Shown piece after piece: positions 52,742 through 61,254 of a stretch of 64,000 nt of DNA (positions are counted from its first letter, which is position 1; every line of letters begins with the position of its first letter). The translations under genes were made by a program, and so were the position numbers. The notes under the pieces were generated by a model, which saw only the letters and a list, made by a program, of their open reading frames with translations, did not search any database and was not told the DNA's origin. The DNA lies in the NCBI GenBank assembly GCA_963640745.1, contig CAVIBB010000002.1:13631-77630 (forward strand), read 5' to 3'. Origin of the DNA: Paratractidigestivibacter sp963640745. GTDB taxonomy: Bacteria; Actinomycetota; Coriobacteriia; Coriobacteriales; Atopobiaceae.

Positions 52742-54085
52742 ATGTACTACCTCGACTATGCGGAGTCGTTCGCGCGCGCGAGCAATGCCATTAACAGCGT
52801 GCTTGAGGGCTTCACGTTCCTCATGTGCATCCTGCTCAACTACGCCATCGTCTCGCGAAAAAAGAAGACGAGGCTCGACCAGCTGATGGCGCTCGTGTGC
52901 GTGCTCATGGGCGTGAGCGTCCTCGGCGATTTCTTCGCCTGGACCTTCGAGGACGTTCCGGGCCAGGCCGAGTACCTCGCCGCCGTTATCGGCAACCAAG
53001 TGACGTTCTGGTTCACGCCGCTTTCGTTCGGCGCCTTCTGCCTCTACGTCTTCGAGTGGTCGCAGGGCTATGTCCCGGGCGAGACGAGAAATCTCACGCG
53101 GCCGCGTTCCTACGCGGGCCGGGCCTTTTGGGTGCTCTTGCTGGGGACAACGGTGCTCGGCGTCGCGTTCGTGTTTATCAATCTCTTTACTGGCTGTCTG
53201 TATAGGGTTGGTGCGGACAACTCCTACACCGCAGGTTCGCTCGCCTGGGTCCCCAACGTGCTCAGCGTGGCGCAGCTCGTCTTGCTCCTGCCGCTGGTCT
53301 GCGCGGAGGAGAACGACCTCACCCCGCTCGCCATCGGCCGGCTCTGGTCGCTCGCGGCGGGCCTTCCGCTGGTCTCGCTTGTCGGCGAGCTGCTGCTGCC
53401 GAACCTCACTCTGAGCTATCCGGGTTATGTGCTTGCGCTCTTCTTTATGTATATCGAGCTGCAGCGCCTTCAGGAGCGCGCGCTCATGGCCGAGAAGCTT
53501 GAGCTCGCCGAGAGCCGCACGCAGCTTCTGTCGGGCCAGATCCGCTCGCACTTTATTTTTAACTCGCTGGCCGCCATCGGCGAGCTCTGCTACGAGGACC
53601 CCAAGCTCGCGCAGAAGGCTATCGCCGATTTCTCGACCTACCTGCGCGGCAACATGAATGCCGTCGGGGACGTCAAGCTCGTGAGCTTCGACTCTGAGGT
53701 GGCCAATATCAAGTCTTACGTCGGCTTGGAGCAGATGAACCCGACGACGCCGTTCGAGGTCGAGTGGGACCTGCAGGCGACCCGCTTCATGCTGCCGCCG
53801 CTCGTCGTCGAGCCGCTCGTCGAGAACGCGGTGGTCCACGGGGTGTCCACGCGGCGCGAGGGCGGGCTTATCCAGATCCGCTCGTGGGAAGAGGGCGATT
53901 CGTACAAGGTCAGCGTCCGCGACAATGGTGTCGAGGGCGTCGAGGTCAAGGGCTCAAAGCACAACGGCATCGCCATCGAGAACGGGCGGCGTCGACTCGA
54001 GTTGCTGTGCAGGGGCTCGCTCGAGGCGGGGCGCGTCGAGGACGGCTACCTGGCCACGGTGACCATCCCGAAGGCGAGCGAGTAG
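52742..54085 (+). CDS. LytS-type sensor histidine kinase
   Basis: This protein of about 447 residues has seven hydrophobic segments in the first 230 residues and no obvious extracellular domain. The His_kinase domain has LLSGQIRSHFIFNSLAAIGEL (phospho-acceptor His about 275). HATPase follows with PPLVVEPLVENAVVHG and VRDNGVEGV. ATG 52742 is chosen because GGGAG lies six bases upstream; ATG 52736 overlaps that site. It is likely the partner of the regulator at 51659. Confidence 0.88.
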   Translation: MYYLDYAESFARASNAINSVLEGFTFLMCILLNYAIVSRKKKTRLDQLMALVCVLMGVSVLGDFFAWTFEDVPGQAEYLAAVIGNQVTFWFTPLSFGAFCLYVFEWSQGYVPGETRNLTRPRSYAGRAFWVLLLGTTVLGVAFVFINLFTGCLYRVGADNSYTAGSLAWVPNVLSVAQLVLLLPLVCAEENDLTPLAIGRLWSLAAGLPLVSLVGELLLPNLTLSYPGYVLALFFMYIELQRLQERALMAEKLELAESRTQLLSGQIRSHFIFNSLAAIGELCYEDPKLAQKAIADFSTYLRGNMNAVGDVKLVSFDSEVANIKSYVGLEQMNPTTPFEVEWDLQATRFMLPPLVVEPLVENAVVHGVSTRREGGLIQIRSWEEGDSYKVSVRDNGVEGVEVKGSKHNGIAIENGRRRLELLCRGSLEAGRVEDGYLATVTIPKASE

Positions 54086-54348
54086 GGCGGCGGTCCTGTG
54101 TCCAAGCGGGGTACCGGGGCGCAGGCGCCGGGGTCCAGGTCGTAATGTGGCAAGAAGGGCGGGGCTGCGCATGAGCGGCCCTGCCCTTCTTTGCGTGCGG
54201 GTTTCGTGCCGAAGACCGCGGGTTTCTTGGCCGTGACGTACGTTACGGAAAGGGCGCGCGGGCGTAACAGGTCTCGTGATTTAGATACCAGTAGACACGT
54301 GTTGAACAACAATCGTCGTGGATGAAGGAACCGATCTAGGAGGCGTCC
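54086..54348 (+). promoter_or_regulatory. Upstream region of the ammonium transporter gene
   Basis: This 263-bp stretch has no gene. It holds the near-palindrome GTGACGTACGTTAC (54232-54245) and a GTAAC at 54262, 85-115 bp before amtB; these could be nitrogen-regulator sites, but no family consensus is matched with certainty. Confidence 0.35.
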
Positions 54349-55626
54349 ATGTACGATACCGGTTCAACGGCATTTATGATGATCTGCACTATGCTCGTGT
54401 TCTTTATGACCCCTGGCCTGGCGTTTTTCTACGGAGGGTTGTCTCGGCGCAAGAACGTGGTCAACACCATGCTCATGTGCTTCGCCGTCATCGGCGTGGT
54501 CGGCCTCGTGTGGGTCGTCGCCGGTTGGTCGTTCGCCTACGGCGGCGACGGGTCGCTGAGCTGGTTCGGCGGTTTTGACCAGCTGGGACTCAACGGCGTG
54601 GTGGGCAAGATGCTCGCCGAGGCCGCCTCGGTGCCCGAGGGCACGGTCTACCCGACCATCATCAACGTGATGTTCCAGATGGCCTTCGCCATGATCACCG
54701 CGGCCATCGTTACCGGTTCCGTCGCGGGCCGCATGAAGTTCGGCGCCGTGCTGGCCTTTATCGCCATTTGGTCGCTCGTGGTGTATTCGCCGCTCGCCCA
54801 CATGGTCTGGGGCGGCGACGGCTCGCTCATCGGCGACGTCATCGGCGCGCTTGACTTCGCTGGCGGCGACGTCGTCCACATCAGCTCCGGCGTGACCGGC
54901 CTGCTCCTCGCCCTCACCCTCGGCGGCCGCCGCGGCTTCGGCCTCAAGAGCTACCGCCCGCACAACGTTCCCTTCGTCGCCCTCGGCGCTGGCCTGCTGT
55001 GGCTCGGCTGGTTCGGCTTCAACGGCGGCTCCGAGTTCGCTGCCGACGGCACCGCCGCCCTCGCCATCTTGAACACCGTGGTCGCCTCCGCCGCCGGGCT
55101 CGCTTCCTGGCTCGTCGTCGAGAAGCTCCAGACCGGCAAGCCGACCCTCGTCGGAGGAGCGACCGGCCTCGTTGCGGGCCTCGTCGTGGTTACTCCGGGT
55201 GCCGGCTTCGTCGAGCCGTGGGCCGCGGTGGTCATGGGCCTCATTGTCTCTCCCGTGTGCTACTTCGCCATCTCCAAGCTCAAGGCCAAGTTCGGCTACG
55301 ACGACGCGCTTGACGCGTTCGGCTGCCACGGCGTGGGTGGCCTGCTCGGCGGCGTCCTCACCGGTCTCTTCTGCGTGCCTGAGCTGAGCTGGACCGAGCA
55401 CGGCGGGCTTCTTTACACCGGCGACGCGTCCCTGCTCGTGAGCCAGGTGGTCGGCATTCTCGTTACGCTCGTCATCGTCGTGGTGCTCGACCTCATCATC
55501 ATTGCCGTCGTGCGCGCCCTTTTCCACGGCGAGCTGCGCGTGAGCGAGCACGACGAGGCGCTCGGCCTCGACGTCGCTGAGCACGGCGAGAGCGCCTACC
55601 CCGCATACACCGGCCTCGACGCTTAG
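54349..55626 (+). CDS. amtB: Ammonium transporter
   Basis: This 425-residue Amt/Rh channel has eleven transmembrane segments. The pore histidines are in GGDVVHISSG and FGCHGVGG, and the N-terminus is YDTGSTAFMMICTMLVFFMTPGLAFFYGG. ATG 54349 follows AGGAGG. The PII gene follows 72 bp later. AmtB is normally blocked by PII when nitrogen is plentiful. Confidence 0.95.
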   Translation: MYDTGSTAFMMICTMLVFFMTPGLAFFYGGLSRRKNVVNTMLMCFAVIGVVGLVWVVAGWSFAYGGDGSLSWFGGFDQLGLNGVVGKMLAEAASVPEGTVYPTIINVMFQMAFAMITAAIVTGSVAGRMKFGAVLAFIAIWSLVVYSPLAHMVWGGDGSLIGDVIGALDFAGGDVVHISSGVTGLLLALTLGGRRGFGLKSYRPHNVPFVALGAGLLWLGWFGFNGGSEFAADGTAALAILNTVVASAAGLASWLVVEKLQTGKPTLVGGATGLVAGLVVVTPGAGFVEPWAAVVMGLIVSPVCYFAISKLKAKFGYDDALDAFGCHGVGGLLGGVLTGLFCVPELSWTEHGGLLYTGDASLLVSQVVGILVTLVIVVVLDLIIIAVVRALFHGELRVSEHDEALGLDVAEHGESAYPAYTGLDA

Positions 55627-55698
55627 GTTCGGGTGCGCCGCGATAGGCGCCCGCCCGCAAGACTTGCCAAACGACCATCGCTCCGAAGGAGTAACGCC

Positions 55699-56037
55699 AT
55701 GAAGAAAGTAACCGCCATCGTTCGCCCCGAGAAACTCGAGGAGCTTAAAGAGGCCCTGTTCGAGATGGGTGTGCGCGGCATGACCATCTATGAGGTCCAG
55801 GGGTGCGGCACGCAGCACGGCTGGAAAGAGTACGTCCGCGGCAACGAGGTGCTGCTCAACATGATCCCAAAGGTCAAGGTCGAGCTCGTTGTGGGGGACG
55901 ATCAGGTCGAGCCTCTTATCGACAAGATCTGCGATGTGGCCCATACCGGCGAGGTCGGCGACGGCAAGATCTTCGTCTACCCCATGGACGAGTGCGTGCG
56001 CATCCGCACCCGAGAGCGCGGCGAGGCCGCGGTGTAA
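55699..56037 (+). CDS. glnK: PII nitrogen-regulatory protein
   Basis: This 112-residue PII protein has MKKVTAIVRPEKLEELKEAL and the C-terminal GDGKIFVYPMDECVRIRTRERG (B and C loops). The T-loop reads GCGTQHGWKEYVRGNEVLL. Position 51, the Tyr that is uridylylated in enterobacteria, is Val here, so that modification cannot occur; Y45 remains. ATG 55699 follows GAAGGAG. Linkage to amtB indicates GlnK function. Confidence 0.93.
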   Translation: MKKVTAIVRPEKLEELKEALFEMGVRGMTIYEVQGCGTQHGWKEYVRGNEVLLNMIPKVKVELVVGDDQVEPLIDKICDVAHTGEVGDGKIFVYPMDECVRIRTRERGEAAV

Positions 56038-56061
56038 CCCTTTCGGAAAACACGTCTGCTG

Positions 56062-56133
56062 CACAGCGGGGCATAAAACGGTCGTTTCTCGCCTAGAAAC
56101 CGGGCAAGAATGACCGTTTCATGCCCCGCTGTG
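56062..56133. repeat. Long palindrome after the PII gene
   Basis: CACAGCGGGGCATAAAACGG+TC (56062-56083) pairs with its complement at 56112-56133 with one mismatch in 22. GTTTC/GAAAC forms an inner stem. It lies between convergent genes and may end transcription both ways, though no T-run is present. Confidence 0.75.
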
Positions 56134-56168
56134 GTGCGGGTGCTCGGCTGGCGGGCGCGGCGGGGGCG

Positions 56169-56615
56169 CTATCGCATGAAAAGGGTCTCGCCGAGGGAGC
56201 ACCACTTGTCGGCGGCGCAGATAAGCCAGGCCTCGCGGCTTCGCGGCACGCGCCCCGGAGGCAGCGGCCACATATGCGCCGCGATGGCGTTTTCCTCGAG
56301 CGGCGTGAGGTCGAAATCCTCGCGGGCGTTCTCCAGCGCAAAGACGGGGTGCATCGTCGCGTGCTTGGTGTGGTCGGGCTCGTGCCAGTCGTAGAGGAAG
56401 TAGTCGTGGAGAAGCGCCGCGCGGACGAGCTCGCGCTCGTGCACGCGCAGGTGAAGCGTCTCGCCGAGTGAGACCGCGCATTCCGCCACGCGCACGCAGT
56501 GCTCCCAGGTGCTCACGCGGCCGTGCTGGACGCACTCGCGCATCAGCGGGACGCGCGCGGCGCCTCTCAGCTCGTCTACCAGGGCTTCGAATCTCTTGCT
56601 CGTCTTGGGGCTCAT
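56169..56615 (-). CDS. HD-domain protein
   Basis: This 148-residue HD phosphohydrolase-type protein has TWEHCVRVAECA, LLHDYFLYDWHE and AAHMWPLPPG as likely metal-binding segments. It resembles HD proteins found next to membrane proteins of unknown role in Coriobacteriia and Firmicutes. Its ATG overlaps the stop of the membrane-protein gene (ATGA, 56612-56615), so the two are translationally coupled. Confidence 0.82.
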   Translation of the reverse strand: MSPKTSKRFEALVDELRGAARVPLMRECVQHGRVSTWEHCVRVAECAVSLGETLHLRVHERELVRAALLHDYFLYDWHEPDHTKHATMHPVFALENAREDFDLTPLEENAIAAHMWPLPPGRVPRSREAWLICAADKWCSLGETLFMR

Positions 56616-57541
56616 TCGTCTTGCCCGCCTTTCTTGCCTCGTGCAGCCAGCAGGGCATCGATGGCGCCCTCGAGCCTGCGTGCCGTGCCGGAGAGCCTGC
56701 CCGTACGGAAGCGACGCGCGTTGTGGAGCACGTGCTGCTGGCGGGCGCTCATGTGGCCGGCAATGTAGCGGATCCGCTCGGCGGCGTCGGACCCGCCTTC
56801 GATCAGGCGCGACGCGGCCGCCGCACGGCCGTCGCGCAGCAGGTCTGCGGCGTCTGCCCGGGTGTCGCGGATGCGCCCGGCTGCGTCGGCGCCCGTCTCG
56901 CGCAGGCGTCCGGTGCCCTCGCGGAGCTTCTCGGCGCCGGCACGCACGCCGGCCGAGCCCGCGTCGACGGCGTCCTGGACGCGCTCGTTCAAGCCCGCCT
57001 CAGCCTGCTCGACCATGGCAACGACCTCGGTCAGCGTGGCGACGGTGAGCATCGTGTCGGCGGTGAGAAGCGCCATGAGGGCGAGCCCCATGATCTCGAA
57101 GGCAAGCGGCGGAGTGGCCAGCGTGATCATCCTCACGAGGGGCAGCGCCACATAGACGATGGCGAGGCCGCCGAGGCCAAAGAGGCAAGCCGCGGGTACG
57201 CAGACGCGGCCCTTGATGTTGAGCGGCAGGTTCGAGTAGTCCCACCAGACGGTGCCGAAGACGCGCTCCAGGCCGATGGAGGTGAACCACTCGATGACCG
57301 AGGCCCCGAGGGCGCAGATGATGAACACCGCCCATGCGGGCGGCGTCGCCGCCGAGACCGCGGGGTTGCCGAAGACGGCGATGGCGCTCACGGCGCCCAG
57401 TCCGTAGATGGGGCAGATAGGGCCGTAGAGAAAGCCGCGGTTGCACCAGCGCTTCTCGACGAACGAGCAGTACAGCGACTCGAAGACCCAGCCCAGAAGG
57501 CCGAAGAAATAGAACCACACGATGGTCTGGCTAGCTATCAA
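56612..57541 (-). CDS. CmpB-like putative ABC-transporter type IV membrane protein
   Basis: This 309-residue protein starts with MIASQTIVWFYFFGLLGWVFESLYCSFVEKRW and GFLYGPICPIYGLGAV, the pattern of the putative ABC-transporter type IV (CmpB) family, with five to six membrane segments to about residue 165. A long charged, Ala/Arg-rich helical tail follows, ending GKKGGQDE. The start is TTG 57541 after AAGGA. It lies 24 bases after the endonuclease III gene. The function is unknown. Confidence 0.75.
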   Translation of the reverse strand: MIASQTIVWFYFFGLLGWVFESLYCSFVEKRWCNRGFLYGPICPIYGLGAVSAIAVFGNPAVSAATPPAWAVFIICALGASVIEWFTSIGLERVFGTVWWDYSNLPLNIKGRVCVPAACLFGLGGLAIVYVALPLVRMITLATPPLAFEIMGLALMALLTADTMLTVATLTEVVAMVEQAEAGLNERVQDAVDAGSAGVRAGAEKLREGTGRLRETGADAAGRIRDTRADAADLLRDGRAAAASRLIEGGSDAAERIRYIAGHMSARQQHVLHNARRFRTGRLSGTARRLEGAIDALLAARGKKGGQDE

Positions 57542-57565
57542 GCTGATGTTCCTTAAGGTTGGGGA

Positions 57566-58228
57566 CTAGCAGCGGTGCGCGCTCGGGCAGATGTCCTCGA
57601 GCACGCAGCCCTCGCACTTGGGCGAGCGTGCCGTGCACGTGTCGCGGCCGTGGCGGATCCACTGGTGGTTCACGTCTCGCCAAAGCTCCTGAGGCAGCAG
57701 GGAAAGAAGGTCCTGCTCGGTCTTGAGCGGCGCCTTCTCGTGTGTCTTGGGCGAGAGCGCGAGCCGATGCGCGATGCGGTTCACGTGCGTGTCGACCGCG
57801 ATGCCCTCCACGATGCCAAAGCTCACGTTGAGGACGATGTTCGCGGTCTTGCGCCCCACGCCGGGAAGGCTCGTGAGCTCCGCCATGGTGGACGGCACCT
57901 CGCCGCCGAAGTCGGCGACGATGGCCTGGGCGCACTCGACGCAGTGGCGCGCCTTGGTCTTGTAGAACCCGAGGCTGCGGATGATCTCGGCCACCTCGGC
58001 GGGCCCGGCCGCGGCCATCGCCTCCGGGGTGGGGAAGCGGTCGAAGAGCGTGGGCGTCACGCGGTTGACCTGCGCGTCGGTGGTCTGCGCGGAAAGAAGC
58101 ACCGAGATCACGAGCCTAAAAGGGTTCGTGTGGTCGAGAAAGCACTCGACGGGTCCGTACTTCTCGTTCAACCGCCGGCACACCTCGCGGGCGCGTTCCG
58201 CCTTGGCTGCTTTTGTCTCGCGCGGCAT
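57566..58228 (-). CDS. nth: Endonuclease III
   Basis: This base-excision DNA glycosylase/AP lyase acts on oxidised pyrimidines. It has 220 residues. The helix-hairpin-helix is LPGVGRKTAN with the catalytic Lys, and the catalytic Asp is in VDTHVNR. The [4Fe-4S] loop is C-x6-C-x2-C-x5-C (CTARSPKCEGCVLEDIC). ATG 58228 follows GGGAGGGAGG; the longer frame is not supported. Confidence 0.95.
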   Translation of the reverse strand: MPRETKAAKAERAREVCRRLNEKYGPVECFLDHTNPFRLVISVLLSAQTTDAQVNRVTPTLFDRFPTPEAMAAAGPAEVAEIIRSLGFYKTKARHCVECAQAIVADFGGEVPSTMAELTSLPGVGRKTANIVLNVSFGIVEGIAVDTHVNRIAHRLALSPKTHEKAPLKTEQDLLSLLPQELWRDVNHQWIRHGRDTCTARSPKCEGCVLEDICPSAHRC

Positions 58229-58341
58229 CGCGCCTCCCTCCCGGCTCCCTGGGCCATACGCAAGCAATGATATACTCGACGGCGCACGCGGCGCGTCGGC
58301 GAGCTGCCGGTTCGCGCCCATCCCACGGAAAGGAACCGCAC

Positions 58342-58761
58342 ATGATCAAGGAGCTCGTGACCGACGAGGCCGTTCTCTCCACTCCCTGCGTCCCCGCCAC
58401 CGCCGAGGACGCCGAGGTCGCTCAGGACCTTATCGACACCATGAACGCGCACGACGACGCCGTGTGCCTGGCCGCGAACCAGATCGGCGTGACCAAGTCG
58501 GTCGTCGTCTACAAGGGCGAGGACGAGAAGGATCACGTCCTGTACAACCCGCGCCTGCTCATGGGCCTCGGCCCCCAGAAGCTCGTCGAGAGCTGCATGA
58601 CGCACGAGGGCGAGTCCAAGGTCACGCGCTTCGTCAAGGCCAAGGTTGCCTACGACGAGCTCGTCGACGGTGCGCTTAAGCCTCGCAAGAAGGACTTCCT
58701 CGGCTGGGAGGCCCAGATGGTCCAGCACATGATTGACCACTGCAAGGGCAAGCTGGTCTAG
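58342..58761 (+). CDS. Peptide deformylase-family protein lacking the catalytic Glu
   Basis: This 139-residue protein has deformylase family structure. Motif 1 is VCLAANQIG (residues 41-49). Motif 2 is ESCMTHEG with the metal Cys C85. Motif 3 is QHMIDH with metal His H129 and H133, but M130 replaces the catalytic Glu of HExxH. Zinc or iron binding is therefore plausible while normal deformylation is doubtful. Similar divergent homologues occur in anaerobic Firmicutes beside a regular Def. ATG 58342 follows AAAGGAACC. Confidence 0.85.
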   Translation: MIKELVTDEAVLSTPCVPATAEDAEVAQDLIDTMNAHDDAVCLAANQIGVTKSVVVYKGEDEKDHVLYNPRLLMGLGPQKLVESCMTHEGESKVTRFVKAKVAYDELVDGALKPRKKDFLGWEAQMVQHMIDHCKGKLV

Positions 58762-58801
58762 GCGATTCCCAAGGGCTTCGCTCGCATAGATGCGCGTGAA
58801 G

Positions 58802-58840
58802 ACGCCGCCGGCGCTCGGGAACGGGCGTCGGCGGCGTTTT
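58802..58840 (+). terminator. Terminator of the deformylase-family gene
   Basis: ACGCCGCCGGCGC pairs with GCGTCGGCGGCGT (one G-U pair) around a 10-nt loop and runs into TTTT. Confidence 0.9.
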
Positions 58841-58930
58841 GCGCGGGGCCGCTGGGCTCCTGTCTGCTGCGCGCGGGGCCTCTGGGCGCCGGCTTGGCGC
58901 GCGCGGGGTCGCTGGGCGCCGGCTTGGCGC
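58841..58930. repeat. 30-bp tandem repeat, three units
   Basis: Units start at 58841, 58871 and 58901, each GCGCGGGGCC or GCGCGGGGTC followed by CTGGGC at the same offset; units 2 and 3 differ at about two positions. A partial fourth unit begins at 58931. The array lies between a terminator and the 3' end of the TrmL gene. The plus and minus reading frames through it are simple repeats and not credible genes. Confidence 0.85.
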
Positions 58931-58944
58931 ACGCGGGCCTGCGG

Positions 58945-59532
58945 TCACATCCCGGCGAAACCGGTCTGGCGAAGCGCCTCGTAGAGCACGACGGCCGCCG
59001 CGTTCGACAGGTTGAGCGCGCTGATGCGGTAGTCGTCCGGATCGATGAAGTTGCCGCAGATGTCCTGGCGCAGGATGGGGTGGCCGCCGTCGCGCCCGGC
59101 GGGCTCGGCCCAGTCCTCGGCGTCCTTTATGGTTGCCGCGTCCGGCAGCATCGGGATGCGCTCGCAGCGTTCGGGCGCCTCGGCAAGAAGCTCCTCGGGG
59201 ATGCCGGTCGATTCCTTGCCGAACACGAGGTAGTCGCCGTCGGCGTAGGCGGACTCGGCGTAGGTGCGCCGGGCCTTCTTTGTAAGGTAATGGAGCCGGG
59301 GGTCGGCTGCCGAGGCGAGGCCGTTCTTTGCGAGGAACTCCTCCCACCCGCCGTAGATGCGCACGTCGAGGCTGCGCCAGTAGCCGAGCCCGGCGCGGTG
59401 GAGCATCTTGTCGTCGAGCGAGAACCCGAGCGGTCCCACCAGGTGCAGCCGCGATCCCGTGACCACACAGGTGCGTCCGATGTTGCCCGTGTTCGCGGGG
59501 ATCTCGGGTTGGTAGAGCACGACGTTGAGCAT
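58945..59532 (-). CDS. trmL: tRNA (cytidine/uridine-34 2'-O)-methyltransferase
   Basis: It methylates the wobble ribose of certain leucine tRNAs. The protein has 195 residues of the SPOUT fold. LYQPEIPANTGNIGRTC opens the protein, and LVFGKESTGIPEELL and ALNLSNAAAVVLYEALRQTGF form the knot. ATG 59532 is chosen because it immediately precedes the family start (MLNVVLYQPEIP); the frame extends to 59604 without support. Confidence 0.92.
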   Translation of the reverse strand: MLNVVLYQPEIPANTGNIGRTCVVTGSRLHLVGPLGFSLDDKMLHRAGLGYWRSLDVRIYGGWEEFLAKNGLASAADPRLHYLTKKARRTYAESAYADGDYLVFGKESTGIPEELLAEAPERCERIPMLPDAATIKDAEDWAEPAGRDGGHPILRQDICGNFIDPDDYRISALNLSNAAAVVLYEALRQTGFAGM

Positions 59533-59654
59533 GGGCACGGCCTTTCTCGCGGGCATCCGAGCAGGTGTTTGTTGCCAGCCCATTCTACGTTTTTGGGGGA
59601 GCACCGCGCTTTGGTCTACACTCGAACGCGTTGCCTACGAGGGGGGAGATGCGC

Positions 59655-60485
59655 GTGATCAAGCTGTTTGCCGCCGATTTGGACGGGACGCTGCTCAATG
59701 CGCTGCACGTGACCGACCCGGTGATCTTGCGCTCGCTACGGCAGGTGCGCGCCGCGGGGCGTCACTTCTCCATCGCGACGGGCCGCACGCTGCGCTCCAA
59801 CCGCGCGATGGGCTTCGAGGGCAATGTCGCCGTGGTCTGCGCCAACGGCTCGCTCGTGCTCGACGAGGAGGGGCAGCTCATCCGCACCGCGACGATGCCG
59901 CCCGAGTTCGTCGAGGGAATCGTCCGCGAGTTTCCGCATGCTCCGCTCGAGTTCATCGGCGCCCAGCAGACCTTCCACACCGGTACCGAGGCCGAGCACG
60001 CGGCCGCCTACGGCAACATGTCCCTTTTGCGTCGCGTCCTTATGCGCGGCATGAGCATGACGGGCGGGCCGGAGCATGTCTACGAGTGCTCGCCCGAGCG
60101 CATCGCCGGCGAGAAGATCTGCAAGATCAACGCCCACATCAAGGGGATGGACGTCGCGTCCGAGGTCGCGGCCTATATCGCCGACTGGTCCGACCAGGTG
60201 GTCAACGCGCCCTTTGACCCGTCGATGTTCGAGGTGACCGCCAAGGGCGTCAACAAGGGGGAGGCCGTGGCGTGGCTCGCGGGCCACCTCGGCGTTTCTC
60301 AGGACGAGGTGGCCGTCTACGGCGACGGCGGAAACGACATCGCCATGCTTGAGCGCTACGCCGACTTCGGCCACGCCTATGCCACGAGCAACGGCAGCGA
60401 TGCCGCCAAACGCGCCGCCGGCAACGTGATCGGGGCCTGCGCACTCCACGCCGTCCCGCGCCACATGATTCGCTCGCTGCGCTAG
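59655..60485 (+). CDS. HAD-superfamily Cof-type phosphatase
   Basis: This 276-residue protein has HAD motif I FAADLDGTLL at the N-terminus, a type IIB (Cof) cap and motif IV YGDGGNDIAML. It dephosphorylates a sugar phosphate, nucleotide or cofactor; the substrate is unknown. GTG 59655 is chosen because GGGGGGAG ends six bases before it; ATG 59649 abuts that site. The gene is divergent from TrmL. Confidence 0.9.
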   Translation: MIKLFAADLDGTLLNALHVTDPVILRSLRQVRAAGRHFSIATGRTLRSNRAMGFEGNVAVVCANGSLVLDEEGQLIRTATMPPEFVEGIVREFPHAPLEFIGAQQTFHTGTEAEHAAAYGNMSLLRRVLMRGMSMTGGPEHVYECSPERIAGEKICKINAHIKGMDVASEVAAYIADWSDQVVNAPFDPSMFEVTAKGVNKGEAVAWLAGHLGVSQDEVAVYGDGGNDIAMLERYADFGHAYATSNGSDAAKRAAGNVIGACALHAVPRHMIRSLR

Positions 60486-60589
60486 GCGAGCGGCGGGATC
60501 GCGGCAGCAAGCGGGGACTTCCGCGAAGGGGTCGAGACGTGGATCCCGAGACGTAAGTTTCGAGACACCGCCCCGAGATGCAAAAATAG

Positions 60590-60624
60590 AGGCCTCGCGA
60601 CGGTGATAGGTCGTCGCGAGGCCT
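60590..60624. terminator. Terminator between convergent genes
   Basis: A perfect 13-bp stem AGGCCTCGCGACG/CGTCGCGAGGCCT has a 9-nt loop, followed by TCTTGCT on the plus strand and ATTTTTG on the minus strand. Confidence 0.9.
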
Positions 60625-60666
60625 TCTTGCTTGCAGCGCGTGCCGAGTCGAGGTTGCGCTACGTGA

Positions 60667-61128
60667 TTACTTGGTGCCGAGGGAGCCGATGGGGTTGCCC
60701 GTGGCGTCGGAGACGTTGACGCTCTGGACGGCGCCCTTGTCGTTGGTCACGACCTTGCAGGTGATGGTCTTGGCAGAGTCGTCGCCGTAGGTGAAGGTGA
60801 TGGTCTGCTCGCTCGCGCCGGTGCCGGAGAAGCGGAAGGCGTGGCTACCGGTGACGCCCTCGACGACGGTGCCGTCGGCGGCCTTACCCTCGGTGAGCTC
60901 GTCGCCCTCCATCTGGATGTCGCCCTTGCCCTCGATGGCGTAGCTCCAATCTGCGTCCTCTGAGCTGCAGTTTAGCCGGGCGACGAGGAACGTGTCGTTG
61001 ACTTCGAACTCGCCGTTGGGAATGGCGAACTTTCCGTTGGCGTTCTTGCTGCACCCGCAGATGCCGATGACGGCGACGAGGGCGACGAGGACGGCGACGG
61101 GCAGGGCGAGAAACTTCTTGGACTTCAT
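60667..61128 (-). CDS. Small secreted lipoprotein
   Basis: This 153-residue protein has a lipoprotein signal peptide: KSKKFLALPVAVLVALVAVIG then ICGC, with the lipidated Cys near residue 26. The mature part is beta-rich, with SEDADWSYAIEGKGDIQMEG and TITFTYGDDSAKTITCKVV. I do not recognise the family. ATG 61128 follows AAAGGAG. Its promoter region carries the box shared with the precursor peptide gene at 46507, so the two may be co-regulated. Confidence 0.82.
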   Translation of the reverse strand: MKSKKFLALPVAVLVALVAVIGICGCSKNANGKFAIPNGEFEVNDTFLVARLNCSSEDADWSYAIEGKGDIQMEGDELTEGKAADGTVVEGVTGSHAFRFSGTGASEQTITFTYGDDSAKTITCKVVTNDKGAVQSVNVSDATGNPIGSLGTK

Positions 61129-61185
61129 GATGTGCTCCTTTGTTTTGAGGGGCTTGCTTTCGATGACTGCAGTATCGCATTGGCC

Positions 61186-61204
61186 GTGCATCAAAAGCGC
61201 ATCA
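61186..61204 (-). promoter_or_regulatory. Shared box upstream of the lipoprotein gene
   Basis: On the minus strand TGATGCGCTTTTGATGCAC lies about 60 bases before the ATG. It matches the box at 46569-46587 in 17 of 19 positions and at the same distance from the start. Confidence 0.5.
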
Positions 61205-61254
61205 CCGGCCGCGGTGAGGATTATTTATTTCCGATTCGGCGCCTACGTCGGAAA

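Noticed and set aside
58168..58932. Minus-strand frame with GAQRPRA repeats
   Set aside because: It is a translation of the 30-bp GC-rich repeat and of the antisense of the deformylase-family gene.
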